A stretch of DNA of 64,000 bases from Misgurnus anguillicaudatus (Eukaryota > Chordata > Actinopteri > Cypriniformes > Cobitidae). The notes beneath the pieces were generated by a model. The model did not search any database, was not told the DNA's origin, and saw only the letters and a program-made list of their open reading frames with translations. Location of the stretch: NCBI RefSeq assembly GCF_027580225.2, contig NC_073342.2, positions 15,077,001-15,141,000 of the forward strand, given 5' to 3'. Both the position numbers and the translations under genes were made by a program. Of the stretch, positions 11,351 to 23,326 are shown one piece after another; the first letter of the stretch is position 1, and the number at the start of each line of letters is the position of its first letter.

Positions 11351-13299
11351 ATTTTTATTAGATTAGCCTATACTAATACAATAAACAGTCGGGATATATA
11401 AATCCAAGTAAAGATAGGCAAAGAAACGCTCAGCAACGTATGGCAAAGCAAGACTTCGCACCGAACAGGTTTGGTGAGATCTAAATGAAGATCTAAATGA
11501 AATAAATAAAGTCCACCAAATGAAGAACAGGCGATGCGCGCAATCAGTCTCAGGTACGGGCCGATGGGAAATTTAGTAAATGTTAATATTCGGGAGAGTA
11601 ATCCCTCTGACGACCCAAAGACGAAGCCTGAGGAGCGCTTTTAACAACAGGCAACAGACTTTTTACAATTTATATCATACTAATTATGTACGTTTATAAA
11701 TCATGTTTTCGTTCATAATTTATGAACCGATCAGCAGTCCAGCACTTCAAAGTGTGTATAAGTACTTTGTTAATACAATATTCTATAAGTGCTTAAATAT
11801 AGGCTATTATTCACATAACCTTAAATAACGTATAATCTGATTTAGGATCTTAATTAAATTTAGACTCCTATATCAGATTATACATTGTTTGGCGTTGGGG
11901 ATAACAGGTCCTAAGCAAAGCAACTGATTTCTGGTGTTCTGTCAAAGTCTGTTCCCTTCCCTTTAGTGTAGCGTTTTTATCACGGTATGTTTTTATATAT
12001 TTATAAAGACTAAAGATTTGAATGGTTTATACAAAAAAAAAAAATAATAATTTAACGTATTATATAATACAGTTTATTAAATATTTCATACTTTCCCCAG
12101 GTTTCTATTTTGGTATTATTTATAACCTGTTTTAATAAAATTGTTTTAATAATTATTATGTGGACATTCTTAATAAATATAGCACAAACCCATGATGTGA
12201 AGTGTTATTTATATATAAACAGGCTGGGGCATGTTGATTTGTATGCATGTAGCACAGTGATTGTGGAGCAGACACGTGGGCTATATATATAAGGTGAAAG
12301 GAAATGGTGGAGAATGGGAAAGTTGTGAAATATTTGATGAATGGTGTGGTGTAATAGATGGATGTATTGCTTTTTAAAATGAAGTGAATTATACTGTAGA
12401 AATAATTGACTTACCATTAAAGGACAATAAAGATACATTGCATGCATGCACACACAGGCACATCTCAGTGGCCAGGCCATTAAAACATTTAATATATATA
12501 GATAATAAACGTAATGCTATAAAAACACCAGACTAAAGGGAAACAAAGAAAACAGAATTCACCGCCATGTGTGAAACCCTGTTGGACTGGCGCCTAGTGG
12601 TGACTGTTTTCTTGGCGCATCTGTGCTCGTGGATCTTTCGGTGCGGACCACGCAGCTTGGGTCTCAAGGCTCGTGTGAGCAGAGCGGGATTGATGCACGC
12701 GCGTCGCCTGATCCACAGGTGCGCATCCTCTTTTTTGCGTGCACAAATTGTGAAATAATGATACGAAATATGGCAACTGAATTCACAAATATGTCTCTGT
12801 TTGTACAAATCGATGCACATTCACGTAAATATTAAAATTCGCAGACACAAAATCAAAGACATATTTTAGTTCATTCATTGATAGTTGTTTGTATTTGGCT
12901 CATAAAATGCTTTAAACGGCGAAATGAAAGTCTCAATATACAAATGAACAGAGCGGGATTAATGCACGCGTGTCATCTGATCCACAAATGCACATCTCCC
13001 TTTTTGCACGCGCAAATTAATATATTTGAATACACAATAAAACATTTGTATTTGTACATTTGTACAAATCGATACACGTTCATTCAAATTCTGAATTTCA
13101 CATATTCAAATCTAAAGACATTTGTTCGTGGATAGTAAAATACATTTGTAACATGCATCCAGTTCACAGATAACTGTGCATGTATTTGTTAATAATATTG
13201 AGTCTGATTTCTTTCCATATGGGCAGAGCCATAGGTGGGTAAAAGGTTCGCCGAGCGTTATGTGACGCAAGGCGTTGCTACAACAGAAAAAAACGAGAC

Positions 13300-13479
13300 A
13301 TGGAGAAGCTAAATGGGAGCGCGAAGCGGAAATTAAAAAAGGAAAAGGACATCAGAAACGCAGAAAATGTAAAGTATAAACAGTGGTGTAGTCTACGTGA
13401 TATGCAGGTATCTGCGCGATCCGATCGGCGTATGAAATCAAATTACTATAGGGGAGCGAAAGAACCCACAGCCGAGTGA
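13300..13479 (+). pseudogene. Possible hAT transposase N-terminal remnant
   Basis: An ATG at 13300 opens a 59-codon frame beginning MEKLNGSAKRKLKKEKDIRN and ending at TGA. The Lys/Arg-rich start with an AKRKLKKEK-type run resembles the N-termini of fish hAT/ZMYM1-like transposases (recalled family pattern). It lies within the right arm of the 9.5-kb hAT, where a transposase start could be. No DDE domain follows, so this would be a non-coding leftover. It could also be chance. Confidence 0.3.
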
Positions 13480-13482
13480 CAG

Positions 13483-13553
13483 CAAAGTACCGCGAGAGCG
13501 ATTCCAGTTATTACATGGAGAAATCTGCTTTGAATCGCTCTCGCGGTACTTTG
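13483..13553. repeat. Perfect hairpin, right side of the hAT
   Basis: Arms of 22 nt at 13483-13504 and 13532-13553 are exact inverted copies (CAAAGTACCGCGAGAGCGAT...). It follows directly after the putative transposase remnant. Confidence 0.85.
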
Positions 13554-15822
13554 ACATCACCAAGAGGTCTGCTTAGCGCCAAATGAAGTCGAACCTGCAG
13601 TGTAGCTGCTCACGCGACACTGTAAACAAACCAACCATGTGGAGAGTTGAACGAGTGGAGCAGTGCACAACATAAAATCCGGAGAGTTCACAACACACAT
13701 GTGAGTAAACAACATTTAAATCATCAATCCAGTTTATTACTATCTGGAGGTAAGGCTCCAATAAAATAAAATAAGCCAGTGTTTATGTCCTGATGGTTTT
13801 TAGCTGCCTTCCAGCATGTTTGCTTGTGCTTCACAGTGTTAAACTTACTTTCTCTGTGTTCATTTATATATCTACGTTCAAGATGTAGCCTATATGATCT
13901 TAAACTTCTGTGAGGAAATTCATGTCTGCGTTGATGTTCAGTTCAGACTTGCAAATTAAAGATAATTTTGTTCACTTTGGTTTGGGTGTCTAATATTAGG
14001 CTATATGATGGTCTTGTAATAATAATTAAGTTAAAGCCTATTTTCATTTTTAGACAATGCTTGTATATGCAAAAAATAAGCTTTTTATATCAATGACTAT
14101 ACAAATTAGAGTTAATCCATGGTCATCTTAAATGTGTATTAAAAAGTTCTGTTAAGTCAGATTCCGTCAACGACGAGGACAACTCAGCTAAGTTAGCAAA
14201 GACTTTTCTACACCGCCAGCTTACTTTTACAGCCCGGAGATTATACAGATGCTGATGTGTTTTGTTTTCATAGCATCATATGTGAGTGAATGTCTTTGAT
14301 AGGGGACGTAGACTAGTAGTGCATTTGTATGAGCATTTAAATATTTGTAAATCAAAATACACCTGATGACAGTTAGAATTTGAAGTATTGAGTATATTTA
14401 CTGTATATTACAGTAATATATTATGTATATGACCATATTATGGTGATCCTGGGGTCGTGATGATGGGGCCCTTGAATATTGTTGCCCAGGGTATAACAAA
14501 GTGTTAATCTGGCCCTGCCGTAAGCGCAGTTTGGAAACTCGCTGAGACTCACCCAGAGTCCCTCGGATTCATCATCTTTTCTCTGAGCCCTGTCTCTTCA
14601 GGACAGTCTTTCCTGGCTTTGCGCTAGAGTTCGGAAAACCCCGCGGACCAATCCGCCCTACGAAACAACTTAACGGACTTCCATCTTAAACGAACACACC
14701 TGGATTCTCTCTCTCTCTCCTTGCTCGCACCGCGAGCATAAGAAACTTCGCACCGCATCACAAAGAGCCAAACGCAAGTATAAACTCGTTTAACTCGCTG
14801 ATGTTCAAGCTTTACCCCTTATGAAAATTAAGGCGATCCTTAGAGATTATCCGATGGTTTGTGCAGATGTTAAGCAATAGTGCTATTGCCAATCGTTCAC
14901 TCTCTCTAGTTATTTTCAATCTTTTCTTTCTCATCTATGTTTTATGTTATTGTATGTGTGTATGTTTAGTTAGTCGTTATGTGTACTTCATTTTATAGTT
15001 AATAAACCGGTTTGCATTTTCACAATTGAATTGTTTCTGTGTTCAATGCTCATGAAAGTAAAGTCACTATTTCTGCCTTTTGATCCAGCTACACGCTGCG
15101 AGTAGCACTGTATATCAGTGAGAAGGTTAATTTTAAAGGCCATGAAATTAACATTTCTTAGACGTTAATATACGATTATGGATATATGTCTTCGGTGGAC
15201 GAACATATTAATTAATTGTTATTATTAATTCTGCTACGCCAGGTAAAACCTGATAAACTTGTATAATTAATTACAGTTAATTATACATAATATTCCCTTT
15301 TGAGCTAAAATCTAAGATTCCCTTGGGAATCCCCGTAGTGTTTCGGTCGGAGGTTCATAGTGTTTCAAATAACGTTATTTCCCTCCTCCCGCTGAAATTC
15401 GCTACACTGTACAATCTCATTCATATGTTTTAGTACAATATGCTTTTGTCCCAGGGATGTTGGGGTTAGGAGTGTCACAGTTATAAAATAATCGTCCAGT
15501 CACTGTATTTGACCGAACCGTGATAACTACAGATAACCGCAATTGTTGTGCTCTTTTAGTGAAACAAGGCAATGGTGGCAGGCCCTATCATACATCCTAA
15601 AAAAGTGTTTTTCCTATGCACTTACTGTATTACATATTTACACATTTTTTAATATGTTGATTAGTTTAATTAAAGTATACCACCCTTATTTTGATGGTTT
15701 AGTTTGGGTGCTTCACAGTTTTTTATTATAGTTACTTTTTTCTGTTATTAACCAAGTTTTTACATTTCTGATAACTATATTTTCTCGATTAAATAAATTA
15801 CTTTAATATTGAAAGGAGTTAA

Positions 15823-16778
15823 AGGGACACTCTACTTTTTTTAAATATGCTCCAGCTCCCCTAGAGTTAAATATTTGATTTTTTACATTTTTGGAATCCA
15901 TTCAGCTGATCTTTGGGTCTGGTTAGGGTGGCCATTCCTGCCGGACATGTCCCGAACATGTTTTCGGGTTCGTTCTCCGGAAGTTGCGTTGGTCGACCGC
16001 AAACGTCATCAAGGTTTAATATTTCGGGTTTAATTTCAGAAAAGCAACCATTTCAAGGTAAGAATGAAACTACAATGATTGTATGTCTTAAAAGAAGTAA
16101 ATCTTAATTTTCTAATGTATTTTAACTGAAATGTGATGACGTTTGCGGTCGAGCAACGCGACTTCCGCAGAACGAACCCGAAAACATGTTCGGGACGTGT
16201 CCGGCGGAACTGGCACGAATGGCCACCGTAGGTCTGGTGCAAGCACTTTTAGCTTAGCTTAGCATAATCCATTGAATCTGATTAGACCATTAGCATCGCG
16301 CTAAAAATAACCAAAGAGTTTCGATATTCTTTTCCTATTTAAAACTTGACTCTTCTGTAGTTACATCATGTACTAAGACCGACAGAACATTTAAAGTTGT
16401 GATTTTCTAGGCCAATATGCCTACTGAAAATAGTCCTCTGCTATTAAAAGTTACCAAGGGGACTATTTTCAGTCGCTGCGTAATATCATCGCGCCTCCTG
16501 CAGCTATGTTACGGCAGCAAAGACCTTGATTATTACGCCAGTTTCTAGACATATCCTAGATAGGAAACCGCAACTTTTAAATAGGAAAAATATTAAAACT
16601 CTTTGCTTTTTTTGAGCGCAATGCTAACGGTCTAATTGGATTCAATGGATTATGCTAAGCTATGCTAAAAGTGGTACCGCCAGACCCGGAGATCGGCTGG
16701 ATGGATTCCAAAACGGTAAAATGTAATGTTTAACTCTGGGGGAGCTGGAAAATGAGCATATTTTCAAAAAGGTGTCCC
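15823..16778. mobile_element. TTAA-flanked MITE, family 2, split by a hAT MITE
   Basis: TTAA at 15819-15822 and 16779-16782, with ends AGGGACAC and GTGTCCC. Long inverted arms contain CTTAGCATAATCCATTGAAT and its reverse complement. Without the 307-bp insert at 15924 it is about 640 bp. A second copy is at 24810-25589. Confidence 0.75.
15924..16230. mobile_element. hAT-type MITE, TAGGGTGGCC family (copy 1)
   Basis: Ends TAGGGTGGCCATTC and GAATGGCCACCGTA, with a perfect 8-bp duplication GGTCTGGT (15916-15923 and 16231-16238). Long inverted arms contain CGAACATGTTTTCGGGTTCG. Another copy is at 31757-32086. Confidence 0.85.
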
Positions 16779-16782
16779 TTAA

Positions 16783-18670
16783 AGTATTTTAATCTTCTAC
16801 TGCAGTGGTAATTTCAAAAAGATAAAAAATGATCACAAAAATGCGCATGACAATTTTTACGAAAATGAATCGGCATAATCACAATTATTTTTTTAGAAAG
16901 TCATATGTCAGGCAAATTTTATAATCATGAAAGCCCTAGCTGGGGTTGGAAGTGGGGTCACATTAATACCTTATTCGGATAATTGTAAGATTTTGTACAA
17001 TTCACGTTGTAAGAATATATCACCACCATGCAAAATAGGTACGTTTTCCTGTGAAATCAGGTTGTTTTTTTTTTTTGTTTAAATGATTTTTGGTTATTTA
17101 TCATAAGCAGTTCTGCGACCCAAAACTTCCAAAGCTTTTGAAATTCAGACTAAATTGTATTTTGCCTTATAACAATTCCCCATGTAATTTTCTCAAAATT
17201 GTGGCTAAACTTGTTCCCTGTGCTTTATTTTCAAATGAGATGCTATTCTTTCTCTTTTTCTATCTTTATCCTTTTTTCGCTCAGACTTATCACTTGACTA
17301 AACGTTGCTGATTGTGCCCATCTCCAGCTGATGTAGATTTGAGTAGAAAACGAGGATATAACCTCATTAGCCGAGGCGACGAAAAGCTATCGAGTCTGAT
17401 CCGACTGATCCGCCTGTAACCATGGGAGTAAATTGAACTGTCCTGGTTCAGATGATCAGACTCTCTCTCTCTCTTTCTCTCTGTGTGTGTTTGTTTATAA
17501 CAGTATGTGTGTGTGTGTGTGTTGAAGTGGTAAGTGTAGTTGTTTTGTATCGTTTTCAAATCTTTGACTTCCATGCCCTTTACTCATATTTCTCATTAAC
17601 TGAAGTCTCTTTTGGGAGGCACATGTCCTCTTTGGTCGTAAAATCTCCATTGATGCCGTCATCGAGCATTCTGACAGTCTGCTCGCCATTTTTCGAGAAG
17701 ACACATTGAAGTATATTAAATTTCAAAATGTAGCTAATCGAACCAGAAACGCAGCTGCCCACCAAGAATTATAATAAAATTTAAGCGACTCGGATTGCGT
17801 ATTGATTTCTGCGATTTCTGTCGCATCAGGTGGCGGATCGTTTTTGTGCCCTTTCCTAATGGCGGACAAATCAATCATAAGAAAGTTATACAGGATCCAT
17901 ATTCATCACGCCATATAATGCTTAGCAGTTACACAGAAGACCCATAAAATAGATTGAGATGGGAGGAATGAGAGTGGAAGAGGCAGAGACTGACAGATGA
18001 GGCTATGATAAGCCTCTCATTTTCTTATTTATCCGTGTTGTTGCTGAATTGGGTGTGATCTGTTACTCATCTCTGGACTAATTGATCCGCCTGGTGAACA
18101 GAGCATTACATTGACAACACTGTCTTTAAGGTGATGCATATGTTTATTCGTCAGTATATTTCTTTATTTTTTTCTTTACATGCCAATCCTACTTCCTTGT
18201 CTTTTTATTCATTTCATTATGCTGTTATATGTAATATGAAAATCACATAGTGGGAAATATATAATGTGATACTGCAAAGTTACCCTTCTTATTTTTATTT
18301 ATTATATAGCCATATGGAGACAAACATTTGCAAATGTGCTGATTTGATCCATTCATGTACTGTCCACCGAGCTAGAGATTTTAAACATCCTTAATCCACA
18401 CTTACTATCAAATAGTCTATCTGCTTGATGGATCAATCCGACTGCATATGTACTCCAATAAACAGGCATTCTGCGGCGCGGCTTTTTACATGAAAGGCCG
18501 ACAGGCTATGCCATTTGGGGAGCGCCGTTCAATGATCCCCCTATATTTTAAAAAATCCTAAACATGGTTGGACCTGTCGAACAGGTTGAGCACTTTTATG
18601 TTGAGCAAAGAGGCTGCACAGTTTGACCAGCGGGAAGCGGCCGCACATCAAGCCGCCAGACGGGGTTGCT
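16783..18670. other. No confirmed gene; CT/GT simple repeat at 17458-17522
   Basis: Holds a polypyrimidine CT run changing into GT repeats. A minus strand open frame (17580-17765) with a less repetitive composition (NGEQTVRMLDDGINGDF) has no recognised family and no convincing splice sites, so it is not called a gene. Confidence 0.45.
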
Positions 18671-18671
18671 A

Positions 18672-18774
18672 TAACTTGAATGTATAACTATTATCAGACC
18701 GACCCTTGCAGCCTCAAAACACTACCGGCCCACCGGGAAATGTCCCGACTCTCCCGATGGCCACTCCGCCACTG
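18672..18774 (-). mobile_element. hAT-like terminus fragment
   Basis: GGCCCACCGGGAAATGTCCC followed by GATGGCCACTCCGCCACTG is the reverse of a CAGTGGCGGAGTGGCC-type end seen on fish hAT elements. The other end was not located. Confidence 0.45.
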
Positions 18775-18839
18775 GGTTTGGGTTAGGATGTAATCTTATG
18801 TATTGGTTTCTAAATGTTTTTTTTCAGCTTTTAAAACTA

Positions 18840-19090
18840 TTCTCACATGGAGTTGGGGTTTGGATGTCTAAAAATGTAACAGAAAGTGATTCTAGCCCCA
18901 ACCCCAAGCGACAATGGTACATGTAAGAAAATAGGAATAAACAATGAGAAAACAATGACAAGAAAAAGAATGTCGTGCCACGGACATGAAAAACTATTTA
19001 TAGAAATAGGTGACATTCGTGAAAAGACAACATTCGTGCTCAAGGAATGAAAAAATGCTGAATTTTGTGCCATGGACGGGAATAAATAAA
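18840..19090. repeat. Dispersed repeat fragment
   Basis: Shares CCCCAAACCC-type and ACAATGGTA motifs with the palindromic repeat at 8195-8688. The minus strand open frame here (18843-19094) is repeat-derived. Confidence 0.4.
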
Positions 19091-19633
19091 TCACATTTTT
19101 TGTAACTATAAAATCAATCTGGACTATTCACAGCCCAAATATTAATAACTAATCAACAAAAGCCTTTAATATTCAACCCGCAAAAAATACTTGTGGAAAC
19201 AGTTTAAAAGTAGCCAAAATCTGAACTCCACCAAAAAGCAGAGGACTTGACAACGCTACGCTGCAAAGACGTTTTCAGCTATAGGCAATGAAAACACACT
19301 TTTTAAAATGCACAAGGCTATTTGTTGCTTTATGTAATGTCATGAAATTACACACGAACCATGCAGAATGTACAGCGCATGACCACATTACCTTAAAAAT
19401 GCATGTTACCTTGATCTTGCATGTTTCTGTGTCGAGAATCGTTAATATGAGGTAAATATAAGACGTGAACTTGAGCACAATTCTTCTGCGCACGTGCACG
19501 TGGTATTTTTGCATCCGACTGAGAAAATCCTACGATTCACGTATTTCCATGCATACTTTTCTCCTGATGATCGGATCACTTATCGGACTGCACCATTCCT
19601 TTCAATCCGATCGAAATTTGCATCCGATCGACC

Positions 19634-20075
19634 TCAATCGATTAAATATGAAATATGATGAAAATCTGACTTTTTCCATGTTTAAGTGCTATAATTGGGT
19701 CCCCAGTGCTTCTATAAACCTAAAAAATGTGAAAAAGATCAACCCAGTAACTTAGTTTTGGTAAACCATTCTCTGCAAGCATGTGAAAAAAATAGATCAT
19801 TGAAATTTTCTCCCCTTTGTGATGTCAGAAGGGGATCATAATACCGCCCATTAATCTGCAACCTCCAACCACGGCACTGCCATTTAGTGCAGAGATCAGC
19901 TCATTTGCATTTTAAAGGACACACCCAAAACGGCACATTTTCGCTCACACCTACAAAGTGTCAATTTTAACATGCTATAATAAATTATTTATTTTGAGCT
20001 AAAACTTCACATACAGTATGTACTCTGGGGACACCAAAGATTTATTTCACATCTTAAAAAGTCTTGTGAAATGTC
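19634..20075 (-). repeat. Dispersed cyprinid-type repeat
   Basis: Contains TATAATTGGGTCCCCAGTGC, a GATGTCAGAAGGGGATCATA segment and CTCTGGGGACACCAAAGA near the far end, a combination I recall as a common dispersed fish repeat. Boundaries are approximate. Confidence 0.5.
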
Positions 20076-20089
20076 CCTTTACATTAAGG

Positions 20090-21373
20090 CTTTTCAATCC
20101 GATTAAATCATCTATAAGATTACAAATTATGTATTAATATTTGGTTTCATGTAAACATAGCTATAGTGTCGGCCACTTAATCTCTTTATAACCAGTTAAT
20201 GTGAACAACTGTTTGACTCTTTCCCACTGTTCTGTCTTTTTTTGTCTCAGTGAGCATCAAACAGTTTCTATTCATCAGTGGGTGATTATAAAGGGGAGGG
20301 TGACTTACATTAATGGCTTCATTATAAGTTTTTGGTTCATAAACTGTATAAATGATGATTGTATTATAATTTGTATACACTGGAACAACAGTGTTCTTAA
20401 TTAAACTCTTAACTAGATCTTGCCTGCTGAGATGTAAATTCATTTCTAGAGCTTTTAGCATGTGTTTCACTTTAAAAATAGATCAGGGACGTTTTTGGGG
20501 TGGGTGGAGTAACATGGCCACTGGGCATACTGGTTGGATGGATTTAGATGGACACTGGGCATCATATATCACCCAGTCAGTGAAAACCCACCTAAAATGT
20601 ATTTTTGTGATTACTGTTTTCTATATAAAATCATCCTACATAATGTAAAGATCACTTTGTGAAAATATAACCTTGATATATTTAATTATTTTGGTCATGG
20701 CAAAAATTGAAATTAATGTAAAAATCAAATTTTGATGCTTCTAATGTCATAATTAGATTGAGATTTTAACCTGGATTTCACTGACAGGGTCACACATTTT
20801 TAAGGGAGGATTGAGTCAAATGTCTGTTACACTGTTTGTGAGTTGTAAGATAATTTAGGTTTTCAGTTGTAAAGTCAGCCGGCTTGTTTTTTTTTTTATA
20901 TACCTTGGCTTTAAACCCAGGTTGCTTTGGACTATTGCAGAATTTGTCATGCAATGCACCGCACTGTGTGAAATAGCACGAACTAGACATTTTAAAAGCA
21001 GGGCGTGTTAGAGGTGCTGTCATTTTTCGGAAAACCATAAAAGGGGACAAAACGCAGTTCTACCACTCAGTTGACATCAGTCGAGAGATCGGCGTTCATA
21101 AATGATTCTGTCAAGAACAAAAATGGGGCCAAAAGAAATTAGAAAAGCGAAAGAAAAGAACATTTTATGCATTGCTTTAGTTTGGTTCATCAAATATTTA
21201 ATAGGCAATAAATTCCTAATCACACAATGAGTTGCAAACTCTAAAACTGCTTGGAGTAAACATGATTTGTACATACTGGATCATGTTCATCTCATCCCTT
21301 TAGGCTCTACTGGACGTTGTACAGTTTATGTTTTGCTTGTCCGTTCCAAGCGTGCCGCACAAGCCCTGAAAAG
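20090..21373. other. No gene seen
   Basis: AT-rich, with short open frames only. No exon signature, RNA gene or repeat boundary was recognised. Confidence 0.45.
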
Positions 21374-21480
21374 TGAAGCCAAAACTTCTCAATCGCCCCC
21401 CAGTGACTGGTCCCAGTGTAGGTCATAAACCCCGCCTCCCCCATGTTATTCCACGGGACTTGAGATCAACTAAACAATTT
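21374..21480. repeat. Dispersed repeat fragment (AAGCCAAAACTTCTC...)
   Basis: Contains TCGCCCCCCAGTGACTGG and AACCCCGCCTCCCCCATGTT, parts of a common fish repeat. Its partner portion may be at 22390-22640, separated by a MITE. Confidence 0.4.
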
Positions 21481-21598
21481 AATTACACTTCAATGATCTT
21501 TTTTCTGAAGCTGGTTTCTGTCATTTACTGTTTTTATCACGCTGATGTAAATTCAAGTGCTTTTTTTAAAATAAGTTTGTTTTTATTGAGTTATTTAA

Positions 21599-22382
21599 AG
21601 GTGCAGTGTGTAAATTTAATCTAGTGGTGAGGTTGCGAATTGCAACCAACGGCTCAGTCCACTGCTCACCCATCGCTTTTGAAACGCATAAAGAAGCAAC
21701 GATAGCCACCACTGGGAGAATGTCATCATCGGAGACAACTTAGTAAAAAAAGTTTGTCTGTTAACTCTTTCACCGCCAGAGTTTTTTAAAAAAGTTGCCA
21801 GCCAGCGCCAGCATTTTTCATGATTTTCACAAAAGTTTAATGCCTTCCAGAAAATGTTTTTCTTCAAATATATAAACATACAATATACCAAATGAAAGAA
21901 CAGACCCTCTGCTTTCAAAAAAAAAAAAAAAAAAAGTTTCATCCTACCTTCAGTAGTTCTTTTGTAATCAGTTTTTGAATATGGGTAGGTTTCTGCAAAA
22001 ACACAACATTTTGAGCAAAAAGCAGTGATAATTCAATTTTTGTGACGGACTTTTCATAGAGATCCATTTCAGAGCGATCTTTAAAACAGACACGGACATG
22101 CAGCAGCTTGCCAGAGGGCAATTTCCGGTATTGCGGAAAGACGGAAATACTTGTCATTGGCGGGGAAAGAGTTAAGGGCTTCTGTAGAAACATGGCAGAA
22201 CAAAATGGCGACTTTCATGTAAGGGGGCCCTCAGCGTATGTAGATAAAAACGTCTCATTCTAAGGTAATAAAAACATAACGGTTCATTATGAAAATGTCT
22301 TTATATACCCCTAAAAATATAGTTTTGTATATTATTTTGCATTTCTGTCAAGAGATCCTTTTAAGAATTACACACTGCACCT
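21599..22382. mobile_element. TTAA-flanked MITE, family 3 (AGGTGCAGTGTGTAA ends)
   Basis: TTAA at 21595-21598 and 22383-22386. Ends AGGTGCAGTGTGTAA and TTACACACTGCACCT minus a base or two are inverted repeats. It hosts the family 1 MITE at 21765-22171. The right half of another copy is at about 53335-53537. Confidence 0.8.
21765..22171. mobile_element. TTAA-flanked MITE, family 1 (reverse copy)
   Basis: TTAA at 21761-21764 and 22172-22175, with ends CTCTTTCACCGCCA and TGGCGGGGAAAGAG. It is the reverse complement of 1612-2057 and keeps an equivalent open frame on the minus strand. Confidence 0.85.
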
Positions 22383-22386
22383 TTAA

Positions 22387-22640
22387 TGCTATAAAAACGG
22401 TGGTGTCACGTCATGATTGACAGCTGTGATATCCGCATTTTGCGAGGGCGGGGCCTTGATTTCGCGGCTTTACTTCCTGCTCACTACTGTGCAGAACTGG
22501 TTCCAAAATCGCTACTGCGCAGACTCAAGACCCAAGATGTCAGCACCGTATCGGGACACTGGCGGCTTCACTTTTCACCAATGGAAGAGAGCGAACGGGC
22601 ATCGTCCATCTTTTTTTTACAGTCTATGGTCCGTTCCTTC
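22387..22640. repeat. Dispersed repeat (GC-rich)
   Basis: Contains GCGAGGGCGGGGCCTTGATT and TTTTACAGTCTATGG, a repeat tail common in fish. The two overlapping open frames here are not genes. Confidence 0.4.
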
Positions 22641-22656
22641 CGTATATTTACTTTAA

Positions 22657-23322
22657 AGAGTAACTAAACACTAAACCAACTTTTTTTAGTTAATGATCTG
22701 TAAGAATGGGGCTTTATTTGTGCTGTTCATTGATTTTAGTAACTTTTTTGACATTTGGATATAAAGTGTTTCAATATATGGTGTAAAAACGTCTGAGTGC
22801 TGCCCTCTTCAGGTTGAACGGTGGCTACTGCAGTTGAATTTTCCTATTGGATGTTGGGTCCAAAAAAATGACTCGTGACGTAAGCAGGTTCAAGCTTACC
22901 ACGCCCTTGTTACGATCTCACCACACACTTGGTACGAGCCTACTGTGGGTTTACACCAAACGCATCGCGTTGCTTGCTCTAGATCACTCGCGGGATTTAA
23001 CTTCGTATCATGCGAATTTTTCGCTCGAGTTGAATATTTTCAACTTGGGCGAAGACGCGTTTGCGGCGAATAGCGCGTGTTTTCATGGTAAACACGCCGG
23101 CCGTATCGCGTCATTCGCATCGCCCCACGTGAGGACCGTCTGATCGCGTCTTTGCATTGACTTTGTATGTAATCTACTCGCGCAAATCGTTGAACTCGCA
23201 TCTGGTGTAAACCCACAGTTAGTTCGTCCCCTCTATCTCCGTTGGGATCTGCCCACTTTTCTTGCATTTTTCAAATTTTCCAGTGGGTGGAGTCAGGCTC
23301 TGACCAGGGGTTTAGTTACTCT
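22657..23322. mobile_element. TTAA-flanked MITE, family 4, with a nested GC-rich MITE
   Basis: TTAA at 22653-22656 and 23323-23326. Ends AGAGTAACTAAAC and TTTAGTTACTCT are inverted. It hosts the element at 22943-23218. Confidence 0.75.
22943..23218. mobile_element. GC-rich MITE, TTA-type target (copy B)
   Basis: Perfect ends CTGTGGGTTTACACC and GGTGTAAACCCACAG, flanked by CTA (22940-22942) and TTA (23219-23221). It is CpG-rich and belongs to the family of copy A. Confidence 0.75.
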
Positions 23323-23326
23323 TTAA

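Larger units (their letters stand above)
5283..13219. mobile_element. 7.9-kb element with about 1.3-kb inverted terminal arms
   Basis: About 5283-6594 reappears as the reverse complement at about 11908-13219. The outer ends are TATGGAAAG and CTTTCCATA, and a direct repeat TGGGCA flanks them (5277-5282 and 13220-13225). The arms contain degenerate internal repeats around a TTTGTGGATC motif, which give rise to the mirrored open frames near 5366-5878 and 12878-13135. These frames are short and repetitive and are not treated as genes. No transposase was found in the interior. Confidence 0.65.
4978..14517. mobile_element. 9.5-kb hAT-superfamily element
   Basis: The ends CAGGGCCGGATTAAC and GTTAATCTGGCCCTG are inverted repeats. 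A perfect 8-bp duplication CCGTAAGC flanks them (4970-4977 and 14518-14525), the hallmark of hAT insertion. Most of its length is later insertions; only about 300 bp on the left and 1.3 kb on the right belong to the hAT itself. It carries no full transposase. Confidence 0.85.
4178..15406 (+). mobile_element. Candidate solo LTR split by a hAT element
   Basis: The sequence begins TGTAACAGATGG at 4178 and ends TTCGCTACA at 15406, the TG...CA form of an LTR. CTGT flanks it on both sides (4174-4177 and 15407-15410). Removing the hAT insert (4978-14517 plus one duplication) leaves about 1.68 kb. An AATAAA at 15001-15006 fits a + strand polyadenylation signal. No gag, pol or primer-binding site was seen, so this would be a solo LTR. 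The 4-bp duplication could be chance. Confidence 0.45.

Noticed and set aside
5283..13219. Maverick/Polinton element
   Set aside because: Long arms and a 6-bp duplication fit, but ends are not AG...CT and no polymerase, integrase or capsid-like gene is present.
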